The position numbers and the translations under genes are program-made. From Comamonas endophytica (lineage in GTDB: Bacteria > Pseudomonadota > Gammaproteobacteria > Burkholderiales > Burkholderiaceae_C), in assembly GCF_023634805.2 (NCBI RefSeq), contig NZ_CP106881.1:2462001-2526000 (forward strand): a DNA stretch of 64,000 nucleotides, read 5' to 3'. The notes beneath the pieces are model-generated. The model searched no databases. It was not told the origin of the DNA and saw only the letters and a list, made by a program, of their open reading frames with translations. Position 1 is the stretch's first letter; every line of letters begins with the position of its first letter. Below are positions 53,005-61,259 of this stretch, one piece after another.

Positions 53005-53971
53005 CGGATTTCTCCACGATGTCTTTCCACTTGCCGGTCTCCTGCTTCACGAACTGGGTGAAGGCGGCGCTGCCGTTGCCCTCCATCACGAAGCCGCGTT
53101 CGGCGAAGAAGGATTGCACGTCGGGCGCCTTCACGGCCGCACTCACCGCCAGGTTGATCTTCTGCACGATGGCATCGGGCGTCGCGGCCGGCGCGAACAG
53201 GCCCTGCCACGACAGCGCCTCGAAGCCCGGGAAGCCGCTTTCGGCCACGGTGGGCACGTTGGGCAGGATCGGATTGCGCTGGGCGGAAGTCACGGCCAGC
53301 GCGCGCAGCTTGCCGCTTTCCAGGTGCGGCTGCAGCACCAGCAGGTCGCCAAAGGAGGAATCGATCTGCCCGCCCAGCAGGTCCGTCACCTTGGGGCCGT
53401 TGCCGCGGTAGGGGATGTGCTCGAGCCGCGCACCCGTGGCCTGCTTGAACATCTCGCCCGTCAGGTGCATGGAGGTGCCGTTGCCAGCCGAGCCGAAGCT
53501 CAGCGGCCGCGGGCCGTTCTTCGACAGCGCAATGTATTCCTTGACGCTGTTGGCCTTGACGTTCGGGTTCACCGCCAGCACCAGCGGCGCGCTCACCAGC
53601 ATGGTCACGGGCTTGAAGTCGTTGATCACGTGGTAGCGCAGGTTCGGGTACAGCGACTGCGCGATCGCGTTGCTGCCGGTCACGCCCATCAGCAGCGTGT
53701 AGCCGTCGCCCGCGGCCTTGGCCACATATTCGGCGCCCACCGCGCCGCCGGCGCCGGGCTTGTTCTCGACGATGACGGCCTTGCCCCAGGCGGCGCGCAG
53801 CTTGTCGGCGACGCGCCGCGCCAGCAGGTCGGTGCTGCCGCCCGTGGGAAAGGGCACGACGATGCTCACGGTCTTGGAAGGATAGTCCTGCGCCGTTTCG
53901 GCCGCGCTGGTGGTGCAGGCCAGCGCCAGGGCGCAGGCCAGGAAGCCGGATGCGAAGTGGGAGGTTTTCAT
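52988..53971 (-). CDS. Bug/TctC-family periplasmic solute receptor
   Basis: A 327-residue Bug protein with a signal peptide (SGFLACALALACTTSAAE). The mature start YPSKTVSIVVPFPTGGSTDLLARRVAD and the KAVIVENKPGAGGAVGAEYV motif are diagnostic. Third gene of the dadA-hyu-Bug-ridA operon, so a ligand related to an amino acid, hydantoin or oxoproline is likely. TctAB partners are not nearby. Confidence 0.92.
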   Translation of the reverse strand: MKTSHFASGFLACALALACTTSAAETAQDYPSKTVSIVVPFPTGGSTDLLARRVADKLRAAWGKAVIVENKPGAGGAVGAEYVAKAAGDGYTLLMGVTGSNAIAQSLYPNLRYHVINDFKPVTMLVSAPLVLAVNPNVKANSVKEYIALSKNGPRPLSFGSAGNGTSMHLTGEMFKQATGARLEHIPYRGNGPKVTDLLGGQIDSSFGDLLVLQPHLESGKLRALAVTSAQRNPILPNVPTVAESGFPGFEALSWQGLFAPAATPDAIVQKINLAVSAAVKAPDVQSFFAERGFVMEGNGSAAFTQFVKQETGKWKDIVEKSGARAD

Positions 53972-53995
53972 GGTTCTTGCGGGTTGATGATGCGA

Positions 53996-56002
53996 TCAGG
54001 AAGAAGAGGGTGCGGCGCCCCAGCCGCCGGCCCCTGCGGTGGCGATCGTGAGGCGGTCGCCGGCAAAAAGCGTGGCCGTGGACTTGGCGGACAGCGCCAG
54101 CGTTTCGCCGCCAGCGCGTTCGATGAAGGCCTGCGCGCACTCGCCGGGCTGGCCGCCGAGCACGCCCTGCGGCGCGATCGAGTGGCGCTCGCCGCGGTAG
54201 CTCAGCGTGGCCGTGCCTTCCAGCAGCCGATAGCGGCGCAGCACGCCGTCGCCGCCGCGGTGGCGGCCCGCGCCGCCCGAGCCCGCGCGCACGGCCACGG
54301 TCTCGACGCGCAGCGGTGCCTGGGCTTCGAGCACTTCGGCCGGCGTGTTGCGTGCGTTGCTGATGTCGGTGGAAACGCCGGCCGCGCCAGCGCCCTGCGG
54401 CGTGCCGCCCGCGCCGGCGGCAATGATCTCGGTGTACATCCACGGCCGGCCGTCGGCGCGCCTGCCGGCCATCGACAGCACCACGGCCGCGCCCGCGTTG
54501 GGCGCCGGAAAACGCGCGGGATCGGCCTGGGCCAGCGCGCCCAGCAGGGCGTTGACCAGGATCTTCAGCAGGTTGGTGCGCGCATTCACCGCCGCCGGGT
54601 ACTGCGGATCGACCAGGCTGCCGGGCCGATGGCGCACGCGGATCGGCTCGAGGCAGCCCTCATCGCTGGCGCCATGAGGCGCAAGGATGCGCGCGAAATA
54701 GGTGATGGCCGCCTGTACCGCGCCGCGCGAGGCATTGGCCGGGCCCGTGCACTGGTCGGCGCAGCCGCTGAGGTCCACCTCGATCTCGCCAGCGCGCACC
54801 GTCAGGCGCACCGCGATGCGGATCTGGTCGGGCACCACGCCGTCGCCATCGAGCGCGTCGGCGTAGCCATACTCGCCCTCGGGCAACTGCGCGATGGCCG
54901 CGCGCGCCAGCGCCGCCGAAGCCGCCAGCTGCGCGGCGCACTGCGCCTCGAATCCGCTGCCGGCCTGCGCCAGCAGTTCCTGCAGCGGTGGCTCGCCGGC
55001 CAGCAGCGCCTGCCACTGCGCGGCCAGGTCGCCGCGCAGATTCTCCGGCGTGCGCGAATTCGCCTGCAGCAGCCGCAGGATGTCGGGCTGGATCGCATGG
55101 TCCTGGTACAGGCGCAGCGGCGGAATGATGATGCCTTCCTGGTGGATGTGCGTGGCGTTGCTCGGCAGCGATCCGGCCGCGGTGCCGCCCACGTCCTGGT
55201 GATGCAGGATGCATGCCAGCAGCGCCGCCAGCCGGCCCGCATGGAACACCGGGCGCACCAGCGTGATGTCGGGCAGGTGCGTGCCGCCGGCCCAGGGATC
55301 GTTGAGCATGAAGCCATCGCCCGCGCGCATGCCCTCGGCCGGGTAGGCCGCCAGCAGCCCGCGCACCGCCGGGCTCAGGCTGCCCAGCAGCAGCGGCAGC
55401 GAACGCGCCTGCGCGATCAAGCGGCCATCGGGCAGGAAGATCGCGGCCGCGCAGTCCATCGCCTCGCGCGCGATGCTGGAGACGGCCTGCTCCACCAGCA
55501 CCGACTGCATGCCATCGGCAATCGTGCCAAGCCGATGGGCGAGGGTGGGCGCGTCGGCTTGCACAGCAGTGGGCGGGGCAGGCGGCGCCAGCGGCCCGGC
55601 CAGCGCCAGCACCGTCTGCAGCGTGCGCTCGTACTCCGTGTGCAGATGGCCGAAGCCATGCGACAAGCCGATCTCGAGCGCCGGGAAATGCCGCGCCAGC
55701 GCCTGCGCGATGGCCCGCTCGTGCGCCGGATTGCGCCAGGAAAACAGCAGGCAGACGGCGACGGCATCGAGTTCAGGCGCCAGCGGCTCCAGCTGCGCGA
55801 TCAATGCGTCCAGGTCCAGCGGCTGAACCTGCTCGCCCGCGGCGTCGATGCGCGCGTCGATTTCCAGGCGCTGGCGCGCGGGAATCCATTGCTCCCAGGG
55901 CGACTGCGGCGTGCACAGCGCATAGGGGTCGGGGCGGTTCTGGCGGCCCAGCACCAGCAGGTCCGAGAAGCCCCGGTTGCAGATCAGTGCGATGCGCTTC
56001 AT
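53996..56002 (-). CDS. HyuA(fragment)-HyuB fusion, hydantoinase/oxoprolinase family
   Basis: A 668-residue protein. Residues 1-138 match an internal part of the HyuA N-terminal domain ([61 protein letters not shown]). From about residue 150 the chain is HyuB ([57 protein letters not shown]-like glycine-rich C-terminal parts). The first ~80 residues of HyuA with its nucleotide-binding start and its whole C-terminal bulk are absent, so an internal deletion seems to have joined the genes. Normal HyuB has about 520-590 residues. It starts within the dadA stop (ATGA). ATP-dependent ring opening normally needs both subunits, so activity is doubtful unless HyuA is supplied elsewhere. Confidence 0.8.
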   Translation of the reverse strand: MKRIALICNRGFSDLLVLGRQNRPDPYALCTPQSPWEQWIPARQRLEIDARIDAAGEQVQPLDLDALIAQLEPLAPELDAVAVCLLFSWRNPAHERAIAQALARHFPALEIGLSHGFGHLHTEYERTLQTVLALAGPLAPPAPPTAVQADAPTLAHRLGTIADGMQSVLVEQAVSSIAREAMDCAAAIFLPDGRLIAQARSLPLLLGSLSPAVRGLLAAYPAEGMRAGDGFMLNDPWAGGTHLPDITLVRPVFHAGRLAALLACILHHQDVGGTAAGSLPSNATHIHQEGIIIPPLRLYQDHAIQPDILRLLQANSRTPENLRGDLAAQWQALLAGEPPLQELLAQAGSGFEAQCAAQLAASAALARAAIAQLPEGEYGYADALDGDGVVPDQIRIAVRLTVRAGEIEVDLSGCADQCTGPANASRGAVQAAITYFARILAPHGASDEGCLEPIRVRHRPGSLVDPQYPAAVNARTNLLKILVNALLGALAQADPARFPAPNAGAAVVLSMAGRRADGRPWMYTEIIAAGAGGTPQGAGAAGVSTDISNARNTPAEVLEAQAPLRVETVAVRAGSGGAGRHRGGDGVLRRYRLLEGTATLSYRGERHSIAPQGVLGGQPGECAQAFIERAGGETLALSAKSTATLFAGDRLTIATAGAGGWGAAPSSS

Positions 56003-57243
56003 GGCTGGCCGAACCGCAACGGGCTGAAGGGCGCCAGATCGACTTCGGGCTGCCGGCCCGCGACCAGGTGCGCGATCTCGCGGCCCGTGGCCGCGCCCAT
56101 GCACATGCCCATGTGGCCGTGGCCGAAGGCCAGCCACACGTTCTCGTGCCGCGGCGCGCGGCCCACCACGGGCAGGCTGTCGGGCAGGCAGGGGCGGTGG
56201 CCCATCCAGCGCGTCACCTCGCTGGTGTCGAGGTGCGGAAACAGCATCCGCCCCTGGCGCAGCAGCGCGTCGGCGCGCGCGTAGTTCGGCGGCGGTCGCA
56301 ATCCCGCGAATTCCACCGTGCCCGCCAGCCGCAGGCCCATCTCCATGGGATTGACCATGAGGTTGTGCTCCGACGCCATCACCGTGTGGCGCAGCCGCAG
56401 GTTGCTGCTGCGCACCGTCACGTGGTAGCCGCGCTGGGTCTCCAGCGGAATCGACAGGCCGAGCTGGCGCGCCAGCTCGCCCGACCAGGCGCCGCCCGCG
56501 ACCACCACGCCCTCCACGGCATGCCGTGCGCCATCGTCCGTCTCGATGCTGTTCACGGCCGCGCCCTGGCGGTGCAGCCGCACGACGCGCGCGCGCACCG
56601 ACGCCGCGCCGCCGTCGATGCACGACTGGTGAATGGCTTTGACCAGCTTCGAGGGATCGAGCGTCGAGCCGTTCTCCGGCGCCAGCACGCCGAAGCGAAA
56701 GCGCCCCTTGAGGTCCGGCTCCAGATGCTCCAGTTCGTCCTGCTCGATGTCGCGCAGCGCCACGCCCAGCGAGCGGCGCAACTGCATGCCCCATGCCCAC
56801 TGCGCCGCGGTTTCGCGCGAGGAGTACACGTACAGGCAGCCGGTCTTGCGCACCAGATGCCCGGCGCCGGCTTGCTGCAGCAGCGGGTCATAGCAGTCGA
56901 AGATGGGGGCGAGCAGGCCGCGCAGCGCCGTGGCGATGCGCGTGACTTCCTCGCGGCTGGAGTGGCGCAGCATGCGCAGCAGCCAGGGCAGCACCTGCGG
57001 TGCGTAGTCCCAGCGCACGGTCAGCGGGCCCAGCGGATCGAGCAGCCACTTCGGCGCCTTCTTCCACATGCCCGGCATGCCCACGGGCAGGCAGGCGCTG
57101 GGCGAAAGCGAGCCCGCGTTGCCGAAGGAGCAGGCCTCCCCGGGCGCCAGCGGGTCGAAGAAGGTGACGCGGTGGCCGTCGCGCATCAGCCAGGCGGCGG
57201 TGCAACTGCCCACGATTCCGGAACCAATCACGGCGATATTCAT
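55999..57243 (-). CDS. D-amino-acid dehydrogenase-like FAD oxidoreductase (DadA family)
   Basis: A 414-residue FAD-dependent amine oxidase of the DAO fold: N-terminal dinucleotide motif IAVIGSGIVGSCTAAWLM, SFGNAGSLSPSACLPVGMPGM, a VVVAGGAWSGELARQLGL segment and the C-terminal WMGHRPCLPDSLPVVG and GHGHMGMCMGAATG. It oxidises D-amino or related imino acids to 2-imino acids. First gene of a four-gene operon; an alternative start three codons upstream (57252) exists. Substrate unknown. Confidence 0.92.
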   Translation of the reverse strand: MNIAVIGSGIVGSCTAAWLMRDGHRVTFFDPLAPGEACSFGNAGSLSPSACLPVGMPGMWKKAPKWLLDPLGPLTVRWDYAPQVLPWLLRMLRHSSREEVTRIATALRGLLAPIFDCYDPLLQQAGAGHLVRKTGCLYVYSSRETAAQWAWGMQLRRSLGVALRDIEQDELEHLEPDLKGRFRFGVLAPENGSTLDPSKLVKAIHQSCIDGGAASVRARVVRLHRQGAAVNSIETDDGARHAVEGVVVAGGAWSGELARQLGLSIPLETQRGYHVTVRSSNLRLRHTVMASEHNLMVNPMEMGLRLAGTVEFAGLRPPPNYARADALLRQGRMLFPHLDTSEVTRWMGHRPCLPDSLPVVGRAPRHENVWLAFGHGHMGMCMGAATGREIAHLVAGRQPEVDLAPFSPLRFGQP

Positions 57244-57290
57244 GGCGCCCATTGTTCGAACGCGCACCGCGCCGGGTCAAACGAATAAAT

Positions 57291-57323
57291 CTGCTGCAGC
57301 CATCAGCAAAGCTGATGCCGCAG
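57291..57323. promoter_or_regulatory. Candidate LysR operator upstream of dadA-like gene
   Basis: CATCAGC (57301-57307), AAA, GCTGATG (57311-57317) is a perfect dyad, extended less perfectly by CTGCAGC and CCGCAG on the sides. It lies in the 273-base gap between the dadA-like operon and the divergent LysR gene, 58 bases from the dadA start. No gene is seen in the gap. Confidence 0.45.
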
Positions 57324-57516
57324 CCCGGCTGCGCCACATTGGCGCAGGCCCGCGGCCCAAAGCGGGGCAGGGCGCGGGGCCATGGGGCGCCAAGGCTGCG
57401 GCGCGCGCCATGCACCAGGCTGGGGTTCGCATGGGTCTTGCTTGCAGCCATGCCGTGGCACGATCGAGACACGGCGCCCGGCCGCGCTCCACCGTGCCCT
57501 GTTTTTTGGTGTTGCC

Positions 57517-58419
57517 ATGAATATTTCCCTGCGCCAGATCCGCGCCTTCGTCTGCGTCGCCAGCCACCGCAGCGTCACCCAGGCGGCGCGCGAGATGCAT
57601 TTGACCCAGTCCGCCGTGAGCATGCTGATCCAGCAGTTCGGCGAGCAGGCGGGCGTGCGCCTGTTCGAGCGCAGCCAGGGCCGCATGCAGCTGACGCCCC
57701 AGGGCGAGGAACTGCTGCCGCAGGCGCGGCGCGTGCTTGCCAGCCTGGAGCAGATGGAGGCCAGCCTGCACGACATGCAGCGCATGCACCGCGAACGGCT
57801 GCGCATTGCCGTGCCCCAGCTGCTGGCCTGCACCTGGCTGCCGCGCGTGCTCGACAGCTTCGGCCAGCGCTACCCCGAGGTGGCGCTCACGGTGGTCGAC
57901 GGCACGGCCGACGAGGTGCTGGGCGTGGTGCGCAGCGGCGACGCCGAGCTCGGCATCGGCCCCGAGCGCCAGGCCGGGCCCGAGATCAACCGCATCTTTC
58001 TCACCGAGGTGCCGATGGTGCTGGTGTTCGCGCAGGATCACCGCTTCGCGCAGTGCAGGAGCGTAGCCTGGAGCGACCTGGGCAGCGAGGACTGGATTGC
58101 CTACTCCAGTGAATTCAACCAATACTTGGAAAAGCTCTTCGAGCGCAACAGCCTGCGCTTCGGCGAGCGCACGGTCACCCAGGTCAACCACCTGACCACG
58201 GCGCTGGCGCTGGCCGGCAACGGCATGGGCGTCACTGCCGTGCCGGCCTACGCGGCACAGCTGTCGGGCAGCTTCGGGCTGCGGCATGTGCCGCTGCACA
58301 CCCCGGCGCTCGGGCGCGACTTCTTCATCTACCACCAGAAGGGCGCGCTGCTGTCGCCCGCGGCGCAGGTGTTCTGCAAGTCGCTGAGCGTGGGGCTGCA
58401 GCGGCTGGGGGAGCAGTGA
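57517..58419 (+). CDS. LysR-family regulator of the dadA-hyu cluster
   Basis: A 300-residue LysR protein: HTH LRQIRAFVCVASHRSVTQAA and LTQSAVSMLIQQFGEQAG, linker, then a substrate-binding domain from about residue 90 (LRIAVPQLLACTWLPRVLDSF). Divergent from the catabolic operon it probably controls. The ATG at 57517 gives the family-standard N-terminus; the frame is open further upstream but not family-like. Confidence 0.93.
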   Translation: MNISLRQIRAFVCVASHRSVTQAAREMHLTQSAVSMLIQQFGEQAGVRLFERSQGRMQLTPQGEELLPQARRVLASLEQMEASLHDMQRMHRERLRIAVPQLLACTWLPRVLDSFGQRYPEVALTVVDGTADEVLGVVRSGDAELGIGPERQAGPEINRIFLTEVPMVLVFAQDHRFAQCRSVAWSDLGSEDWIAYSSEFNQYLEKLFERNSLRFGERTVTQVNHLTTALALAGNGMGVTAVPAYAAQLSGSFGLRHVPLHTPALGRDFFIYHQKGALLSPAAQVFCKSLSVGLQRLGEQ

Positions 58420-58428
58420 GCGCTGGAT

Positions 58429-59043
58429 TCAGCCGGCCTGGCGCATCGCCCGGGCCAGCGCGGCGTTGTCTACGGCCTCGAGCCCTTCGGCCGCGCCAAG
58501 CCGGTCGCGCGCTTCCTTGTTCTGGCTCAGCTTGCGCTTGCCCGTCAACGAGGTCAGCGCGATCTCGATGCCGACGATGGCGCGCAGCAGCTCGTCGACG
58601 TACCCCGGCGCCGCATCGGACATCTTCCACGGCCTGGGCTGCGAAGCCTCGTGCCGGCGCGTCAGGCGCCCCACCAGGCCGCGCACGAAACGCTCGTCGT
58701 CGCGCACCGTGAGCACGCCATGCGCGTGCACCACCTCGTAGTTCCAGGTCGGCACCTGCCGGTGCGCCTCGTGCTTGCTCGGGTACCAGTTGGGCGAGAC
58801 ATAGCCCTCGGCGCCGCGGAACACCACCATCACCTCGCTGCCCTCCGCGCAGCGCTGCCACAGCGGATTGGCGCGCGCCACATGGGCCGTGAGCCGCCGG
58901 GCCTCGGCATCGAACTCGAAGGGAATATGGTCCGCGTCCAGGCCCCCGGGGCCATGCGTGACGAGCATGCCCAGTGGGTGGTCGTGGATGATGCGCGACA
59001 GTTCTTCGGGGCGGACTTCGGCGAAGTAGGGAGGGATGTACAT
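58429..59043 (-). CDS. PaiB-like FMN-binding protein
   Basis: A 204-residue split-barrel flavoprotein of the PaiB family, often called a negative transcriptional regulator: MYIPPYFAEVRPEELSRII, HPLGMLVTHG, HIPFEFD, AHVARANPLW, GYVSPNWYPSK, VPTWNYEVVHAHG. It binds FMN; regulatory activity was inferred from Bacillus sporulation and protease phenotypes. Stands alone; 59044-59179 holds no gene. Confidence 0.93.
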   Translation of the reverse strand: MYIPPYFAEVRPEELSRIIHDHPLGMLVTHGPGGLDADHIPFEFDAEARRLTAHVARANPLWQRCAEGSEVMVVFRGAEGYVSPNWYPSKHEAHRQVPTWNYEVVHAHGVLTVRDDERFVRGLVGRLTRRHEASQPRPWKMSDAAPGYVDELLRAIVGIEIALTSLTGKRKLSQNKEARDRLGAAEGLEAVDNAALARAMRQAG

Positions 59044-59179
59044 GGTGCGGCAGGTGGCTGGCGAAACGTATGCGGACCCCATCTTCGCGCGAAAAGCAGC
59101 GCCGCGCGGCAAGGTGCTGCCGGTTGTTGCGGATTCGCGCCTGATGCGGCGCAACAGACCCTCGCCGAGCCCGGCGCGC

Positions 59180-59503
59180 TCAGGCCTGGACCAGAGCGTC
59201 TTCGCCCTTGCTGTCCTGCACCAGGAACACGATCATCACGACGACCCCGATGACCGGCACGAGGTAGAGCAGCTGCCACCAGCCGCTGCGGCCCGTGTCA
59301 TGGAGCCGGCGTGTCGTGACGGCAATCGAGGGCAGCACCGTTGCCAGGGCAAAGAGGAGCCAGAGTATGCCGCTGATCAGCGACAACCCGAAAGAGACGA
59401 GCATGGCGAACAGGCCGAACCACCAGTATTCGGAGCGGCTTGCGCGCCCGCTGAAATCCGCGTATTTGGCAAAGCACACGCGAATGGATTCCTGGAACGT
59501 CAT
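59180..59503 (-). CDS. DUF805 membrane protein
   Basis: A 107-residue inner-membrane protein of the DUF805 (YhaH) family: FAKYADFSGRASRSEYWWFGLF, TM helices at about residues 27-47, 48-65 and 80-100, and RRLHDTGRSGWWQLL between the last two. Function unknown. GGGGAAG lies about 5 bases before the ATG. Confidence 0.92.
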   Translation of the reverse strand: MTFQESIRVCFAKYADFSGRASRSEYWWFGLFAMLVSFGLSLISGILWLLFALATVLPSIAVTTRRLHDTGRSGWWQLLYLVPVIGVVVMIVFLVQDSKGEDALVQA

Positions 59504-59894
59504 GACTTCCCCTATGGTTTTTCGGTGAACACTGGCGGTATAAATGAATCTTGACGTAACTTTTGTATCTAATATTGAGGGTTTTTGGGGAGGCAGGCGG
59601 CCGTGGCGTCAAGGCCACGCATTTGCGCCGGCGGCGGGTCAACGAGCCTGGCTTTCCGATCGCCGCGGGAGCGTATCGGGCCATGTCCGGATCGATCCTC
59701 AATTCCACCCGGCGGCCCGGCCCACAGCGGATACCTGAAAATCCGCATCCTGCGACAATCGCCTCGCCCGCGGCTGCGTTCCATTCCAATGCGCGTCCCG
59801 AACGCCGCCGCCCGGCAGCCGTTTGCTCGCGCGCATTGCCCCTCGCCGGGCGGCTCTCGCGCGGAGCAAGGCTGCGCCGATCTATTCATCCTCC
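59504..59894. other. 391-base gap without a convincing gene
   Basis: The left part (59510-59590) is strikingly AT-rich for this genome (TAAATGAATC, TTGTATCTAATATTG) and probably holds the DUF805 promoter. The right part is GC-rich and precedes the diguanylate cyclase. Open frames here are short and of shadow-like composition. Confidence 0.5.
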
Positions 59895-61058
59895 ATGGTT
59901 CTCGACCCCTTCACCCTGCTCGTCATCACCGCGGCCATGGCTGCCGCCTCGGCGCTGTACCTGGCCGCCGAATGGGGCATCGTGCGCGAGCGCTCGCTGC
60001 TGCTCTGGAGCGCGGGGTTCGCCCTGGTCACCGTGGGCAGCTCGCTGGCCCTGCTGCGCTCCAGCGGCTACATGCTGTTCGGCATCTGGTTCCCCAACGG
60101 CTTGCTGATCGTCGCCCACTGGCTGTTCCTGGCGGGCGTCGCCGGGTTCACGCGCGTGCGGCTGCCGCACGCCTGGTGGCTGCTGGCCGTCGTCTGGCTG
60201 GCGATGCTGTTGCTGCCCGACGGCCCCTGGTGGTCCAAGGCGATGATGTGCGTCCAGTCGCTGCTGATCGCCCTCATCGCCGTGCGCGCCGGCCTGCTGC
60301 TGCGCCCGCAGGACGGCGCGCTGAGCGTGGGCGCGGCGCAGCTGCGCTTCGTCCTGCTGGCGCACGGGCTTTTCTACCTCGCCAAGGCCGTTTCGACCAT
60401 GGCGCCCGACGCCATCGTCAACCTGGCCAGTTTCCGTGGCGCGGTGATCCAGATCTCGCTGGTGGAAGGCGTGATGGCGATCATGCTGCTCGCGATGTCC
60501 ATGACCGGCACCGAGCGCCACCGTCGCGAGGAACGCATCGCGCAGATCGCCGCCCGCGACCCGCTCACGGCCCTGGACAACCGCCGCGCGCTCTATCTGC
60601 GCGCGCCGCAGCTGCTGGAGCAGGCGTCGCCGGCCAGCCCTGGCGCCTTGCTGCTGATCGACATCGACCACTTCAAGCAGGTCAACGACCTGCACGGCCA
60701 CGATGCCGGCGACCGCCTGCTGCTGGCCCTGAGCGACCTCATCCGCGCTGCGCTGCCTCAAGGCGCGCTGGCCGCGCGGCTGGGCGGGGACGAGTTCGTG
60801 ATCCTGCTGCGCAATGTCTCCGGCGCGGCCGCCCAGGCGCTGGGCCAGGGCCTGCGCGAGGCCTTCGCCCAGCAGGCGCGCGCGATGTTCGCGACGCCGG
60901 AGCCGGTGTCACTGAGCATCGGCGCCACCTTGTTCGACCAGCCCGACATGGAACTGTCGCACTGGCTCAAGCGGGCCGACGAAGCTCTCTACGCATCGAA
61001 GCGCAAGGGGCGGGATCGGATGGAGTTGGTGCCGGTCGCGAACGGGCGGGCGGACTGA
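59895..61058 (+). CDS. Membrane diguanylate cyclase (GGDEF)
   Basis: A 387-residue protein with six or seven TM helices (residues 5-205) and a C-terminal GGDEF domain (ARDPLTALDNRRALYLRAP, LLLIDIDHFKQVNDLHGHDAGD, RLGGDEF near residue 297, RADEALYASKRKGRDR). The active site is intact; the RxxD I-site is absent. The ATG at 59895 starts just before TM1; an ATG 24 codons earlier is less likely. Confidence 0.92.
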   Translation: MVLDPFTLLVITAAMAAASALYLAAEWGIVRERSLLLWSAGFALVTVGSSLALLRSSGYMLFGIWFPNGLLIVAHWLFLAGVAGFTRVRLPHAWWLLAVVWLAMLLLPDGPWWSKAMMCVQSLLIALIAVRAGLLLRPQDGALSVGAAQLRFVLLAHGLFYLAKAVSTMAPDAIVNLASFRGAVIQISLVEGVMAIMLLAMSMTGTERHRREERIAQIAARDPLTALDNRRALYLRAPQLLEQASPASPGALLLIDIDHFKQVNDLHGHDAGDRLLLALSDLIRAALPQGALAARLGGDEFVILLRNVSGAAAQALGQGLREAFAQQARAMFATPEPVSLSIGATLFDQPDMELSHWLKRADEALYASKRKGRDRMELVPVANGRAD

Positions 61059-61071
61059 GGGTTTCCAAGGA

Positions 61072-61113
61072 GAAAAAGAAAAAGGCCGCACGTCTGTGGA
61101 CATGTGCAGCCTT
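61072..61113 (-). terminator. Rho-independent terminator of tRNA-Arg
   Basis: On the minus strand AAGGCTGCAC (61113-61104) pairs over 10 bp (one G-U) with GTGCGGCCTT (61091-61082), followed by a T-rich tract reading TTTCTTTTTC. It begins 6 bases after the tRNA CCA end. Confidence 0.88.
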
Positions 61114-61118
61114 GGAAT

Positions 61119-61193
61119 TGGTCCCCTCAGCAGGAATCGAACCTGCATCTAGCGCTTAGGAGGCACTCGTTCTATCCATTGAACTATGAGGAG
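61119..61193 (-). tRNA. tRNA-Arg (anticodon CCU)
   Basis: A 75-base tRNA with encoded CCA: 7-bp acceptor CTCCTCA/TGAGGGG plus discriminator A, D-stem GTTC/GAAC, anticodon stem AGTGC/GCGCT with loop CTCCTAA (anticodon CCT, reading AGG), T-stem GCAGG/CCTGC with loop TTCGATT. AGG is a rare codon in such GC-rich genomes. Arg-CCU genes are frequent integration sites, but no integrase or att repeat is seen here. Confidence 0.97.
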
Positions 61194-61259
61194 ACGCCGC
61201 GCTATTGTAAGCGGATGCAGCCCCGATGCCGGCGTGAACTGGCATCAGGGCGCTTCCAA

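Noticed and set aside
52736..56284. 1182-codon open frame on the plus strand across the Bug/hydantoinase genes
   Set aside because: It is antisense to well-recognised proteins, rich in Arg/His/Gln/Ala as expected of shadow frames in GC-rich DNA, and has no family motifs.
61119..61193. tRNA-Arg(CCU) as the attachment site of a genomic island
   Set aside because: No integrase, no direct repeat of the tRNA 3' end, and both neighbours (diguanylate cyclase, tamB) look like ordinary chromosomal genes.
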